Source: Paraurantiacibacter namhicola
Lineage (GTDB): Bacteria > Pseudomonadota > Alphaproteobacteria > Sphingomonadales > Sphingomonadaceae
DNA: 64,000 bases
NCBI RefSeq assembly: GCF_001687545.1
Contig: NZ_CP016545.1
Location: 744,001 to 808,000, forward strand
Direction: 5' to 3'
The position numbers and the translations under genes were made by a program. Shown piece by piece: positions 54,929 to 63,084 of this stretch (the stretch's first letter is position 1; every line of letters starts with the position of its first letter). The notes under the pieces were generated by a model that saw nothing but the letters and a program-made list of their open reading frames with translations, was not told where the DNA came from and made no database searches.

Positions 54929-56659
54929 ATGACAGAACCCACGCCAACCCCGAACGACTGCCCCTTGCCGCGTCGCCGGTCGGACTTCGCCACCTTTGCC
55001 GAGGCGATCGACTATGCCGCGAAGAGCGAAAAGGGCATGAATTTCCACGATATGCGCGGAAACCTGGAGCATGTGCTGACATATGCCCAGCTGCGCGAAG
55101 ATGCGCTGCAGACCGCGCGGCGTATGGTGGCAAGCGGTATCGGCAAGGGCACGCGCGTGGCGCTGATCGCCGAGACCGGACCGGAGTTCGCCGCATTGTT
55201 CTGCGGCTGCGTCTATGCCGGCGCATGGCCCGTGCCGCTGCCGCTTCCGACAACCTTCGGCGGCAAGGACAGCTATGTGGACCAGCTTTCGGTCCAGCTG
55301 CAGAGCTGCGACCCGCAGGTGCTGATCTACCCGCCCGAAATCGCCGAGATGGCCGGTGCCGCGGCGGAGCGGCAGGGCTGCGAAGGCGTGGACTGGGACA
55401 GCTTCGCCCAGCGCGAAGCGCCGGAGACGGAGCTGGCCGCGCCATCGCCGGACGACATCTGCTACCTGCAATATTCCAGCGGTTCGACCCGCTTCCCCAC
55501 CGGTGTCGCCGTCACGCACGAGGCGCTGCTGCACAATCTGTTCGGCCATGCCGCCAGCATGGAAGTGGGTGACGGGGACCGCGTGGTCAGCTGGCTGCCG
55601 TGGTACCACGACATGGGCCTGGTCGGCTGCTTCCTCTCGCTCATCTCCAACCAGATGAGCGTGGATTACCTGAAGACCGAGCACTTCGCGCGCCGCCCGC
55701 TCGCCTGGCTCAGCCTGATCAGCCAGAACAGGGGCACGACGCTCAGCTATTCACCCACCTTCGGCTATGACATCTGCGCGCGCCGCATTTCCAGCCAGAG
55801 CCATGTCGGCGACCGGTTCGACCTGTCGCGCTGGCGCGTTGCCGGCAACGGGGCGGACATGATCCGGCCGGACGTGATGCAGAACTTCGTCAACGCCTTT
55901 GCCGACGCGGGTTTCAAAGCCAGCGCTTTCACCCCGTCCTATGGCCTCGCCGAAGCGACCCTGGCCGTCACCGTCATGCCGCCGGGCGAAGGCATCAAGG
56001 TGGAACTGGTGGAGGAAGAGCGCCTTTCCGGCACGCGCCGTGATCTCAGCCGCCCGGCCCGATACCGCGCCATCGTCAATTGCGGCAAACCGCTGCCCGA
56101 CATGGACGTGGAAGTGCGCGCCGAAAATGGCGAGGTGAAGGGCCATCACCAGATCGGCAAGGTATGGTGCCGCGGGCCCAGCGTGATGCATTCCTATTTC
56201 CGCAATCCCGAAGCGACCGAGGAATGCCTGGTCGATGAATGGCTGGACACTGGCGACATGGGCTATGTGAACGAGGGTGGTTACCTGTTCATCGTGGGCC
56301 GCGCCAAGGACATGATCATCATCAACGGCAAGAACCACTGGCCGCAGGATATCGAATGGGCGGTGGAGCAGCTGCCCGGCTTCAACCATGGCGATATCGC
56401 TGCCTTCGCCGTGGAGACGGAGAATGGCGAAGAAGCGCCCGCCGTGCTGGTGCATTGCCGCGTATCCGACCCGGAAGACCGCGTGCGCCTGCGTGACGAG
56501 ATCCGCGACAAGGTCCGCTCCATCACCGGCATGAACTGCGTGGTAGAACTGGTGCCGCCGCGCACACTGCCGCGGACGTCCTCCGGCAAGCTGAGCCGCG
56601 CGAAGGCGAAGAAGCTGTATCTGTCCGGAGAGATCGAGCCGTTCAGCGTCGCTGCCTGA
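54929..56659 (+). CDS. Fatty acyl-AMP ligase (FAAL)
   Basis: The 576-residue adenylating enzyme has the P-loop-like YLQYSSGSTRFPTGVAVTHE, WYHDMGLVG, SYGLAEATLAVT, DTGDMGYVNEGGYLFIVGRA and KDMIIINGKNHWPQDIE. The last motif and the GNGADMIRP variant are characteristic of FAALs rather than acyl-CoA synthetases. FAALs make acyl-adenylates and pass the acyl chain to an acyl carrier protein for polyketide, peptide or lipid synthesis (family knowledge). No carrier protein, polyketide synthase or NRPS gene is near, so the partner is unknown. Confidence 0.92.
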   Translation: MTEPTPTPNDCPLPRRRSDFATFAEAIDYAAKSEKGMNFHDMRGNLEHVLTYAQLREDALQTARRMVASGIGKGTRVALIAETGPEFAALFCGCVYAGAWPVPLPLPTTFGGKDSYVDQLSVQLQSCDPQVLIYPPEIAEMAGAAAERQGCEGVDWDSFAQREAPETELAAPSPDDICYLQYSSGSTRFPTGVAVTHEALLHNLFGHAASMEVGDGDRVVSWLPWYHDMGLVGCFLSLISNQMSVDYLKTEHFARRPLAWLSLISQNRGTTLSYSPTFGYDICARRISSQSHVGDRFDLSRWRVAGNGADMIRPDVMQNFVNAFADAGFKASAFTPSYGLAEATLAVTVMPPGEGIKVELVEEERLSGTRRDLSRPARYRAIVNCGKPLPDMDVEVRAENGEVKGHHQIGKVWCRGPSVMHSYFRNPEATEECLVDEWLDTGDMGYVNEGGYLFIVGRAKDMIIINGKNHWPQDIEWAVEQLPGFNHGDIAAFAVETENGEEAPAVLVHCRVSDPEDRVRLRDEIRDKVRSITGMNCVVELVPPRTLPRTSSGKLSRAKAKKLYLSGEIEPFSVAA

Positions 56660-56681
56660 CACGGCAGCCTTCGCCGGCGCC

Positions 56682-57530
56682 TTACTTGTTCGCGATCACC
56701 CAGCGCCCTTCGCGGAAGCGATAGACGTTGGGGCTGATGCAGCGCATCGCCTCGTCACACTTTTGTGCGGTAGCTGCTGCGATGGCGGGCAGCTGCGCAT
56801 CGCTCGCCGTCCCGAAGTCGATCTCGAACTGGCTGGGAATCGCCATGTAGAAGTCCGCGCCGCTCGCCTCTGCCAGCGCGCCCCAGCGCGGCAGGTCATA
56901 GACCAGCGCGGTCAAGTAATAGATTTCCTCGCCACCTAGCGTGCCGGTCGACTTCATCGCGGGAATAGCAGGCTTGCCCTCCACGCTCTGGGCAAAGCCC
57001 AGGTCCCAAGCCTCATCCTCGCTCAGCGAAAGGCCGGGAAGCTGCGAGGGACGGACAAGCGAGATCGTCTCGTCCCCGTCGAAGGCAAGGATCGCATAGA
57101 GATCGTCGCCGACCCGCCGCATGGGCGGCTTTTCGAATTCGGGCGGCAATTCGGCATCGATGTAATCGATATAGGCCTGGTCGCGTACGATCACGCGCAG
57201 GTCATCGCGGGTAAATTCCTTGGGCGCTTCGAAGATCTTGCGCGCGAAATCGGCGGAGATCGCATCGCATTCCCGCTCGCTAGAACGTTCGCACAGGGCC
57301 TGCACGCGGTGGAGGTTGACGAAGCCGTCCACGTCCGTTTCCGGGGTGCGGTAGATAATCACCGCCGGGTCCGCCGGGTCCAGCCGCAGCGTCCAGCCGT
57401 CCGGCTTCTGCGCCTCTACATAAGGCATCATGCGCGCGGCGAAGGTGCCTTCGTCCTGCGCTGCGGCAGGTGCGTACAGGGCCGCCGAAGCTGCCAGTGC
57501 GAGGCCGAGGCCGAAGAAAGCTGTCTTCAT
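56682..57530 (-). CDS. Secreted hypothetical protein
   Basis: The 282-residue protein has a clear signal peptide (FFGLGLALAASAALYAPAAA|QD). The mature part has cysteine pairs (ALCERSSERECDA and QKCDEAMRC) and an SPNVYRFREGRWVI end. I recognise no family. It lies 4 bases downstream of the MAPEG gene in the DUF389-MAPEG order and converges with the FAAL gene 22 bases away. Confidence 0.78.
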   Translation of the reverse strand: MKTAFFGLGLALAASAALYAPAAAQDEGTFAARMMPYVEAQKPDGWTLRLDPADPAVIIYRTPETDVDGFVNLHRVQALCERSSERECDAISADFARKIFEAPKEFTRDDLRVIVRDQAYIDYIDAELPPEFEKPPMRRVGDDLYAILAFDGDETISLVRPSQLPGLSLSEDEAWDLGFAQSVEGKPAIPAMKSTGTLGGEEIYYLTALVYDLPRWGALAEASGADFYMAIPSQFEIDFGTASDAQLPAIAAATAQKCDEAMRCISPNVYRFREGRWVIANK

Positions 57531-57534
57531 TGCG

Positions 57535-57936
57535 TCACCCGAATATCAGCACGCCCAGCAGAACGAGCAGGGCGATCGCGGAAATACCGAACACCACTGT
57601 ACGCCATTTGTGCACGCCGGACCAGTAGAGCGGCAGGTAGACGGCGCGCGCGCCCAGCCACGTCCAAGCCGCTGCTTCCGTAACCGGGCCGGACTTGTCC
57701 GCCAGCACCACGCCGAACAGTGCCACGATTGCGACGGGGAATGTCTCGAGGAAATTGTCGCGCGCACGCTCCAACCGGGCGGCAACGTCATTCAGCGGCG
57801 GCGTGTCTTCGTCACGCGGGCCCATGTTCCAGTCGACCCCGTACTGCGCGGTCTTCTTGTGGATCGCCACCTGGACATGGACGAACAGCAGGACGCAGGC
57901 GAGGGCGAGGACGAGGATTTCGGCAGGCATGGTCAT
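57535..57936 (-). CDS. MAPEG-family membrane protein
   Basis: The 133-residue protein has four hydrophobic segments and the MAPEG motif block VAARLERARDNFLETFP, followed by WLGARAVYLPLYWSG. MAPEG proteins include glutathione transferases and peroxidases in eukaryotes; bacterial roles are mostly undefined (family knowledge). It starts by ATGA overlap with the DUF389 gene, so it is co-translated with it. Confidence 0.9.
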   Translation of the reverse strand: MTMPAEILVLALACVLLFVHVQVAIHKKTAQYGVDWNMGPRDEDTPPLNDVAARLERARDNFLETFPVAIVALFGVVLADKSGPVTEAAAWTWLGARAVYLPLYWSGVHKWRTVVFGISAIALLVLLGVLIFG

Positions 57937-59492
57937 TGGTCTCCTGTGGCATCGGGTGCGGCCCAGCGCATCGTGACAGGGCCATAGCCGCTTCCGCGCG
58001 GTGTGGCGATCACGGCGATCCCGTCACCGCCCAGCGTTTCCGCCAGCGCGGCGACCGCATCGGCCGGGCCGGAAATCGCAATCGGCGCGCCGACCCGCAC
58101 GCCGGCCCAGCGCACCAGCCCAAGCGCTTCGGCATCGGGCACTTCATCCTGGAACTCTATTGTCGGCAGCGGTCCGGCGGGCGGGCGGACCTGGATGGTC
58201 CAGCCGTCAAAGTCCTGCGCGGCGCGGGCCTCCAGCTCGCGGTAAGTGGCGAGGTTCGCCCCGGGCAATGGCCGGGCGGTGACGACGGCGCGCTGCCGTC
58301 CGCGGTCCACCAGCACTTCGCCATCGCTGACACCGGCGACCAGCGCCAGCCTGCGCGACAGGTTCGTTTCCTGCTCCAGCGCCTTGGCCTCGTTCTCGCG
58401 CGCGGCGGAAAGCTGGGCTTCCTCGGCGGCACTGGCGCTGGAGCCGACCTCCACCTGCGTCAGCTTCAGATCGACCGGGCGGGCCAGCCGCTTGGCGATG
58501 ATGGCGGCCGCGCGGCGCTCCGCATCGGGCTGCAATTGCGGGGTCAGAACGGTGGCGGTCACCAACAGGGGCTCGCTCGCGAAGCTGACGTCCACCTGCT
58601 GGATCCGCGTATTCTCGTCGAACTGCTCGGCAATCGCATTGCTCACCTGGCGGGACGCGGCGGATTCCCCGGCGATGCTGATCAGCGACAGGCCCAGCGG
58701 AATGGCCAGGCTGACGAAAGCCGCCACGATCAGCAGGGTCTGCGCCAGCGTCTGCTTGTTCGAAAGGTTGGTGCGAAAGCCATACAGCCGCGCCATCACC
58801 GTAGCGGTCAGAGCGATGGTCATGAGGTTGGTGAAGAACAGCAGCAGCGATCCCCAGAACACGGTGGCATTCCAAGTCGCAAAGCCGAAGCCGACCACGG
58901 CCAGCGGCGGCATCAAGGCGGTGGCGATGGCCACGCCCACGATCGTTCCGTCCCGCCCGCGGATCATGGCGTATGCGCCGGCGATGGCGGAAAACAGTGC
59001 CACAGCCAGGTCAAACAGGTTCGGCCTCGTGCGCGATGCGATCTCCTCCGTGATCGTCTGCAGCGGGCTGACCCAGACCACGAAGGCGCAGAAGGCAATG
59101 GCCATGACCGTGCCGATGGCGAGCGATTTCGCCGACTGGCGCAGCCATTTGAAATCGCCCGTGGCGAAACTGAAGCCCAGCCCCATGATCGGATCCATCA
59201 GTGGCGAAAGCAGCATGGCGCCGATGACTACGGCCGGGCTGGACAGCAGCAGGCCCAGAATAGCGATGCCAGCGCTCATGGCCGTCATCAGCAGGTAACG
59301 CGCCGATAGCGTGCATTCGGCGCGCCGCTTCTCGATCACGGCCTGCTGGTCCACCGTGCCTACGACGGTTTCGTGCCAGTATTCGCGGAAATGCAGCACC
59401 ACGTCGCTGAAGCTTCGCTTCGTGCTGGTGGTCGTTGCTGATAGTCCGGCCTGCGATTCCGGTGATGCGGCTGGTGCCTGCTGGGTTGCCAT
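57933..59492 (-). CDS. DUF389 family membrane protein
   Basis: The 519-residue protein has an N-terminal soluble part, then the DUF389 transmembrane core: MTAMSAGIAILGLLLSSPAV, VIGAMLLSPLMDPIMGLGF and IATALMPPLAVVGFGFA. The C-terminal 250 residues form a soluble domain with coiled stretches. Function is not established. It leads a three-gene minus-strand unit with MAPEG and the secreted protein, and is divergent from TelA. Confidence 0.9.
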   Translation of the reverse strand: MATQQAPAASPESQAGLSATTTSTKRSFSDVVLHFREYWHETVVGTVDQQAVIEKRRAECTLSARYLLMTAMSAGIAILGLLLSSPAVVIGAMLLSPLMDPIMGLGFSFATGDFKWLRQSAKSLAIGTVMAIAFCAFVVWVSPLQTITEEIASRTRPNLFDLAVALFSAIAGAYAMIRGRDGTIVGVAIATALMPPLAVVGFGFATWNATVFWGSLLLFFTNLMTIALTATVMARLYGFRTNLSNKQTLAQTLLIVAAFVSLAIPLGLSLISIAGESAASRQVSNAIAEQFDENTRIQQVDVSFASEPLLVTATVLTPQLQPDAERRAAAIIAKRLARPVDLKLTQVEVGSSASAAEEAQLSAARENEAKALEQETNLSRRLALVAGVSDGEVLVDRGRQRAVVTARPLPGANLATYRELEARAAQDFDGWTIQVRPPAGPLPTIEFQDEVPDAEALGLVRWAGVRVGAPIAISGPADAVAALAETLGGDGIAVIATPRGSGYGPVTMRWAAPDATGDQ

Positions 59493-59615
59493 GGCTGAAG
59501 TCTGTCCCCTCGATTTGCGGCAATTCTAGATGCTGGCGGGCGCCGCGGGAAGCGGTTAGTGTTGAAACACGTGTCTTGTTACACTAATACAGTAGGCGAG
59601 CTATCGCGAGGGATC

Positions 59616-60833
59616 ATGGCTACCAATACAGAAACCGTCACCGCCACGAAAAACGATTTCGACCTGACGCCGCCCGATCCGGTTCCCGCCGTCGCGCCCG
59701 ATAAGGCCGCAGGGCTCGTCCCGGTGGAAGAGGAAAAGAAGTCCAAGCTGGATGCCAAGGTGGACAGTTTCGTCACCGAACTGGCGGAGCTGGACGCGAA
59801 TTCCCCGGACTTTGGCCAGAAGGTGGACCAGATCACCAACATGGGGCGTAAGGAAATCGCGGCTGCGGCGCAGATGTCGAACCGATTCCTGGACCGCCCG
59901 GTTCGCGCGATGGACCAGGAATCCGGCGTCGGCGCCAATCTGGCCGAATTGCGCGTGGTGGTGGAAGATCTCGATCCCGGCAAGAACGGCAAGCTGTCAA
60001 AGACGCGCAAGTTCCTAGGCATCATCCCCTTCGGCAACAAGATCACCAGCTATTTCCGCAAGTACCAGAGCGCGCAGACGCACATCCAGTCCATCCTCGG
60101 CCACCTGTCGAGCGGCAAGGACGAGTTATTGATGGACAATGCCGCCATCGATGTGGAGCGCCAGAAGCTGTGGGAAGCGATGGGCAATCTGGAACAGATG
60201 ATTCACATCGCCGGCACGCTGGATGACAGACTGGAAGAAAAGGCCGCCGAGCTCGATGCGACCGATCCGGCAAAGGCCAAGGCGATCCGCGAGAGCGCGC
60301 TGTTCTACGTTCGCCAGCGGCGGCAGGACCTGCTGACGCAGATGGCCGTCAGCGTGCAGGGGTATCTGGCGCTGGACCTAGTGAAGAAGAACAATGTCGA
60401 GCTGGTGAAGGGCGTGGACCGCGCCAGCACCACCACCGTCGGTGCACTGCGCACGGCAGTGACCGTGGCGGAAGCCATGACCAACCAGCGGCTGGTGCTG
60501 CAGCAGATCACCCAGCTGAACGACACCACCGCCGGCATCATCGATTCCACCAGCACCATGCTGCGCGACCAGACCGGCAAGATCCACGAACAGGCCGCCA
60601 GCTCCACCATCCCGCTGGAGACGCTGCAGCGCGCGTTCCAGAACATCTACGACACGATGGACGAGGTGGACGACTTCAAGGTGAAGGCGCTCGCCAACAT
60701 GAAGCAGACGGTGGAAACGCTGGGTGCCGAGGTCGAGCGGTCCAAGGGCTATATCGCCCGCGCCGAAGGACAGGCCCAGGCGGCCAGGCAGGTCGCTGCC
60801 AGCGAAGACTCGCTGCTAAGCCTGGAAGGCTGA
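59616..60833 (+). CDS. Toxic anion resistance protein TelA family
   Basis: The 405-residue protein is mostly helical and coiled: residues about 100-400 contain RFLDRPVRAM, NKITSYFRKYQSAQTHIQ and TLQRAFQNIYDTMDEVDDFK, typical of the TelA/KlaA family linked to tellurite resistance. GAGGGA lies just before the ATG. An XpaC-like gene follows after 10 bases, a common pairing in Gram-positive and some Gram-negative genomes (family knowledge). The biochemical role is unproven. Confidence 0.9.
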   Translation: MATNTETVTATKNDFDLTPPDPVPAVAPDKAAGLVPVEEEKKSKLDAKVDSFVTELAELDANSPDFGQKVDQITNMGRKEIAAAAQMSNRFLDRPVRAMDQESGVGANLAELRVVVEDLDPGKNGKLSKTRKFLGIIPFGNKITSYFRKYQSAQTHIQSILGHLSSGKDELLMDNAAIDVERQKLWEAMGNLEQMIHIAGTLDDRLEEKAAELDATDPAKAKAIRESALFYVRQRRQDLLTQMAVSVQGYLALDLVKKNNVELVKGVDRASTTTVGALRTAVTVAEAMTNQRLVLQQITQLNDTTAGIIDSTSTMLRDQTGKIHEQAASSTIPLETLQRAFQNIYDTMDEVDDFKVKALANMKQTVETLGAEVERSKGYIARAEGQAQAARQVAASEDSLLSLEG

Positions 60834-60843
60834 GCGCGCGAGG

Positions 60844-61605
60844 ATGTCCGATAGTACCTCCCAGTCGCGCGAGATCATGGCTTCGGCCAAGCGCTCGCTT
60901 GCAGACCAGCGCGCCGGTGGGCGCCGGCTGGAAGTCGTCGGCAAGCCGATCGGCCGTGGTTCTGCCCGGATCAGGTCGAAGCACTTCACGAAGAAGCTGG
61001 TGCAGCTGGCCATCGGCATCGTGGCGATCGCGGTTGGCGTCGGCATTGCAGGCGCGGTGCTGGACGGCATCGGATTCTGGGGGATCATGGTCACGATACT
61101 CGTGGCGATCCTTCTGTTCAGCGGCGTGCTGTCGCAGAAGATGAAGGTTCCGGGGCGGGTCGACCTCACCCGCACGCAGGATGCCAAGAAGCTGGTCGCC
61201 CGCACGGAGCTGTGGCTGGAAGCGCAGCGCCCGGCGCTGCCGCCGCCAGCCGTGCAGCTGGTGGACGATATCGGCGTCCAGCTGGATCAGCTTGGCGCGC
61301 AACTGGCACATGTCGATCCCGCCCATCCCGCCGCTGCGGAGACGCGCAAGCTGGTGGGCGAATTGCTGCCGGAAACGGTGGATAGCTATCGCAAGATCCC
61401 CGGAAACCTGCGCGGCGAAAAGCGCGCCGGGGCCACGCCGGACGAACAGCTGACCGGCTCCCTGCGCAAGATTTCCAAGGAAATAGATCACGTGACGCGG
61501 CAATTGGCGGAAGGATCGCTGGACGACCTCGCCGTGCGCACACGCTACCTCGATTACAAATATGGCGATCCGGACAGCCCGGTGGCCGATACGGAGAAAA
61601 CATAA
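60844..61605 (+). CDS. XpaC-like (5-bromo-4-chloroindolyl phosphate hydrolysis) family protein
   Basis: The 253-residue protein has a basic N-terminus, two hydrophobic segments near residues 48-98 (LAIGIVAIAVGVGIAGAVLD and IMVTILVAILLFSGVL), and a helical cytoplasmic domain. The pairing with telA and this layout fit the XpaC group, although sequence identity was judged by eye only. Its TAA stop shares a base with the next ATG. Confidence 0.7.
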   Translation: MSDSTSQSREIMASAKRSLADQRAGGRRLEVVGKPIGRGSARIRSKHFTKKLVQLAIGIVAIAVGVGIAGAVLDGIGFWGIMVTILVAILLFSGVLSQKMKVPGRVDLTRTQDAKKLVARTELWLEAQRPALPPPAVQLVDDIGVQLDQLGAQLAHVDPAHPAAAETRKLVGELLPETVDSYRKIPGNLRGEKRAGATPDEQLTGSLRKISKEIDHVTRQLAEGSLDDLAVRTRYLDYKYGDPDSPVADTEKT

Positions 61606-61928
61606 TGCAGGTCGCCATTCCCCATTCGCTCGACAAGGAAATCGTCCGCCAGCGGCTGCGCGACAATTCGGACGATATCGGCAATGCCGTGCCCGGCGGC
61701 ATGGCGGACATCACCACCAGCTGGGCAAGCGAAGACCGGATGGATATGGCCATTTCCGCCATGGGCCAGACGATGAACGGCCACGTCCAGATCGAGGATG
61801 ACCAGATACTGTTCGATATCGAACTGCCGCTGGCTCTCAGCTTCGTGGCCCCGATGGTCGAAGGCGCTATCCGCCAGCAGGGCGAGCGTCTGATTGCGCC
61901 TCCGCGCGACAGCGAAAAGCCTGACTGA
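61605..61928 (+). CDS. Polyhydroxyalkanoic acid system family protein
   Basis: The 107-residue protein fits the PHA granule/region family: MQVAIPHSLDKEIVRQRLRD, then SWASEDRMDMAISAMGQTMN and a C-terminal IELPLALSFVAPMVEGAIRQ. The precise role is unclear. It is translationally linked (TAATG) to the XpaC-like gene, a setting unrelated to PHA synthesis here. Confidence 0.82.
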   Translation: MQVAIPHSLDKEIVRQRLRDNSDDIGNAVPGGMADITTSWASEDRMDMAISAMGQTMNGHVQIEDDQILFDIELPLALSFVAPMVEGAIRQQGERLIAPPRDSEKPD

Positions 61929-61946
61929 TCCGGCTGGACCGCGGGA

Positions 61947-62387
61947 TCAGATTTCTCGCTCCGGCTCCAGGTACATGTCCGGGATGCGCAGCGCGTCTGA
62001 GGCGAGTTTCGTCTCGCGCATCACCTGGAAGAGGGCGATCATCAGAAGCACGATTGCCAGGATGAATGTGCCCGCGACCAGGAAGGGTGCGTCGAACCCG
62101 GCGAATTCTTCCACGAACAGCAGCACCACCGTCACCCCGATGGCAAGGCCGCTGGACACGAGCAACCGGATCGCTTGCCCGATCAGGTCGATGCGTTGGG
62201 CGATCACGCGGATTTCCCGCACGATCATGTCATGCTCCATCCCTTCTGTTTCCGGGTGACGGCCCTGCAACAGGCGCGAGCGATCCACCACCCGTCCCAG
62301 CCGGCCGGACAGCAGGTTCAGTATGTTCCCGATGGCGACCAGCACGAAGACGGGGGCGAGGGCCAGCTGGATAGTCTGCGCGATCAT
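61947..62387 (-). CDS. DUF2721 membrane protein
   Basis: The 146-residue protein has three hydrophobic segments with LALAPVFVLVAIGNILNLLS, the conserved RLGRVVDRSRLL and REIRVIAQRIDLIGQAI. This is DUF2721, function unknown. The start Met begins the first TM segment; a frame extending 62 codons further lacks coding character and overlaps the EcfG promoter region. Confidence 0.87.
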   Translation of the reverse strand: MIAQTIQLALAPVFVLVAIGNILNLLSGRLGRVVDRSRLLQGRHPETEGMEHDMIVREIRVIAQRIDLIGQAIRLLVSSGLAIGVTVVLLFVEEFAGFDAPFLVAGTFILAIVLLMIALFQVMRETKLASDALRIPDMYLEPEREI

Positions 62388-62439
62388 TATGTTTTCCAAA
62401 TAAGGCCTTGGACGAATTAGATAACTTTTGTAATTTGCT

Positions 62440-62464
62440 GGAACGCAATGGCCCTTGCTGCGTT
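62440..62464 (+). promoter_or_regulatory. EcfG (general stress sigma factor) promoter for bphO-bphP
   Basis: GGAAC at 62440-62444 is followed after exactly 16 bases by CGTT at 62461-62464. This is a perfect match to the alphaproteobacterial EcfG consensus GGAAC-N16/17-CGTT. It lies 87 bases upstream of the heme oxygenase start in the right orientation, so transcription would begin near 62471. Confidence 0.75.
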
Positions 62465-62550
62465 TGCAGCTTTCAGACGGGCTTCGTTTTTGAAAGTTCC
62501 GGCGCCTGGAGGGATATATCCGCAAGACCGATCCTGCGCGAGGCACAAGT

Positions 62551-63084
62551 TTGCGCCTTCGCCTGCGTGACACGACACGCGCCGCCCACGATGTGCTGGA
62601 CGGCGCATTCGATCCTGCACGCTTTTGCGATCCGGTGCACTACGGGGAATTCCTGGGTTTCCAGTACCAGGCGCGCGCGTCGCTGGAGGCATGGCTGGAT
62701 GCCAATTGCCCGCTCGCGCTGCGTCCGCCCGCAACGGCTGCCCTCGCTCGGCAGGACCTCAAGGAACTCGGGTTGGAAGTGCCGGTGGCTGATGGCGCGC
62801 CGCAATTCGCGGGCGATGTCGATCCGATCGGTGTTGCATGGGTGATTGCGGGATCCTCGCTCGGAAACCGGGCGATGCTGGCCATGCTGGTGAAGGCCGG
62901 CGTGCACGATGTTCCGCAGGCTTTCTTATCCGATCCAGCCATGCCGCGCTTCTGGCAGCACCTTCGCCCCTTGCTGGAAAACGAGGTTGGTGAGGCGGAG
63001 GCCGCGCCGGCAATTTCGGCTGCACAATCGGCTTTCGATTGGTTCGTGCAATGCCTTCCTGCGCGCCGGGAGCAGGCGGCATGA
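62551..63084 (+). CDS. bphO: Biliverdin-forming heme oxygenase (bacteriophytochrome-linked)
   Basis: The 177-residue helical protein starts at TTG with GAGG six bases upstream. His13 in DTTRAAHDVLDG matches the heme-ligand histidine of bacterial heme oxygenases, and WVIAGSSLGNRAML resembles the distal helix glycine motif. It opens heme to biliverdin, the chromophore of the phytochrome encoded next. The ATGA overlap with bphP supports this. A longer N-terminus was not found. Confidence 0.9.
   Translation: MRLRLRDTTRAAHDVLDGAFDPARFCDPVHYGEFLGFQYQARASLEAWLDANCPLALRPPATAALARQDLKELGLEVPVADGAPQFAGDVDPIGVAWVIAGSSLGNRAMLAMLVKAGVHDVPQAFLSDPAMPRFWQHLRPLLENEVGEAEAAPAISAAQSAFDWFVQCLPARREQAA

Noticed and set aside
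62490-62518. Sigma-70-like promoter TTGAAA-N17-GATATA before bphO
   Set aside because: The -10 element is weak, and the EcfG motif 50 bases upstream is a perfect match, so it was not listed as a feature; both could still be used.
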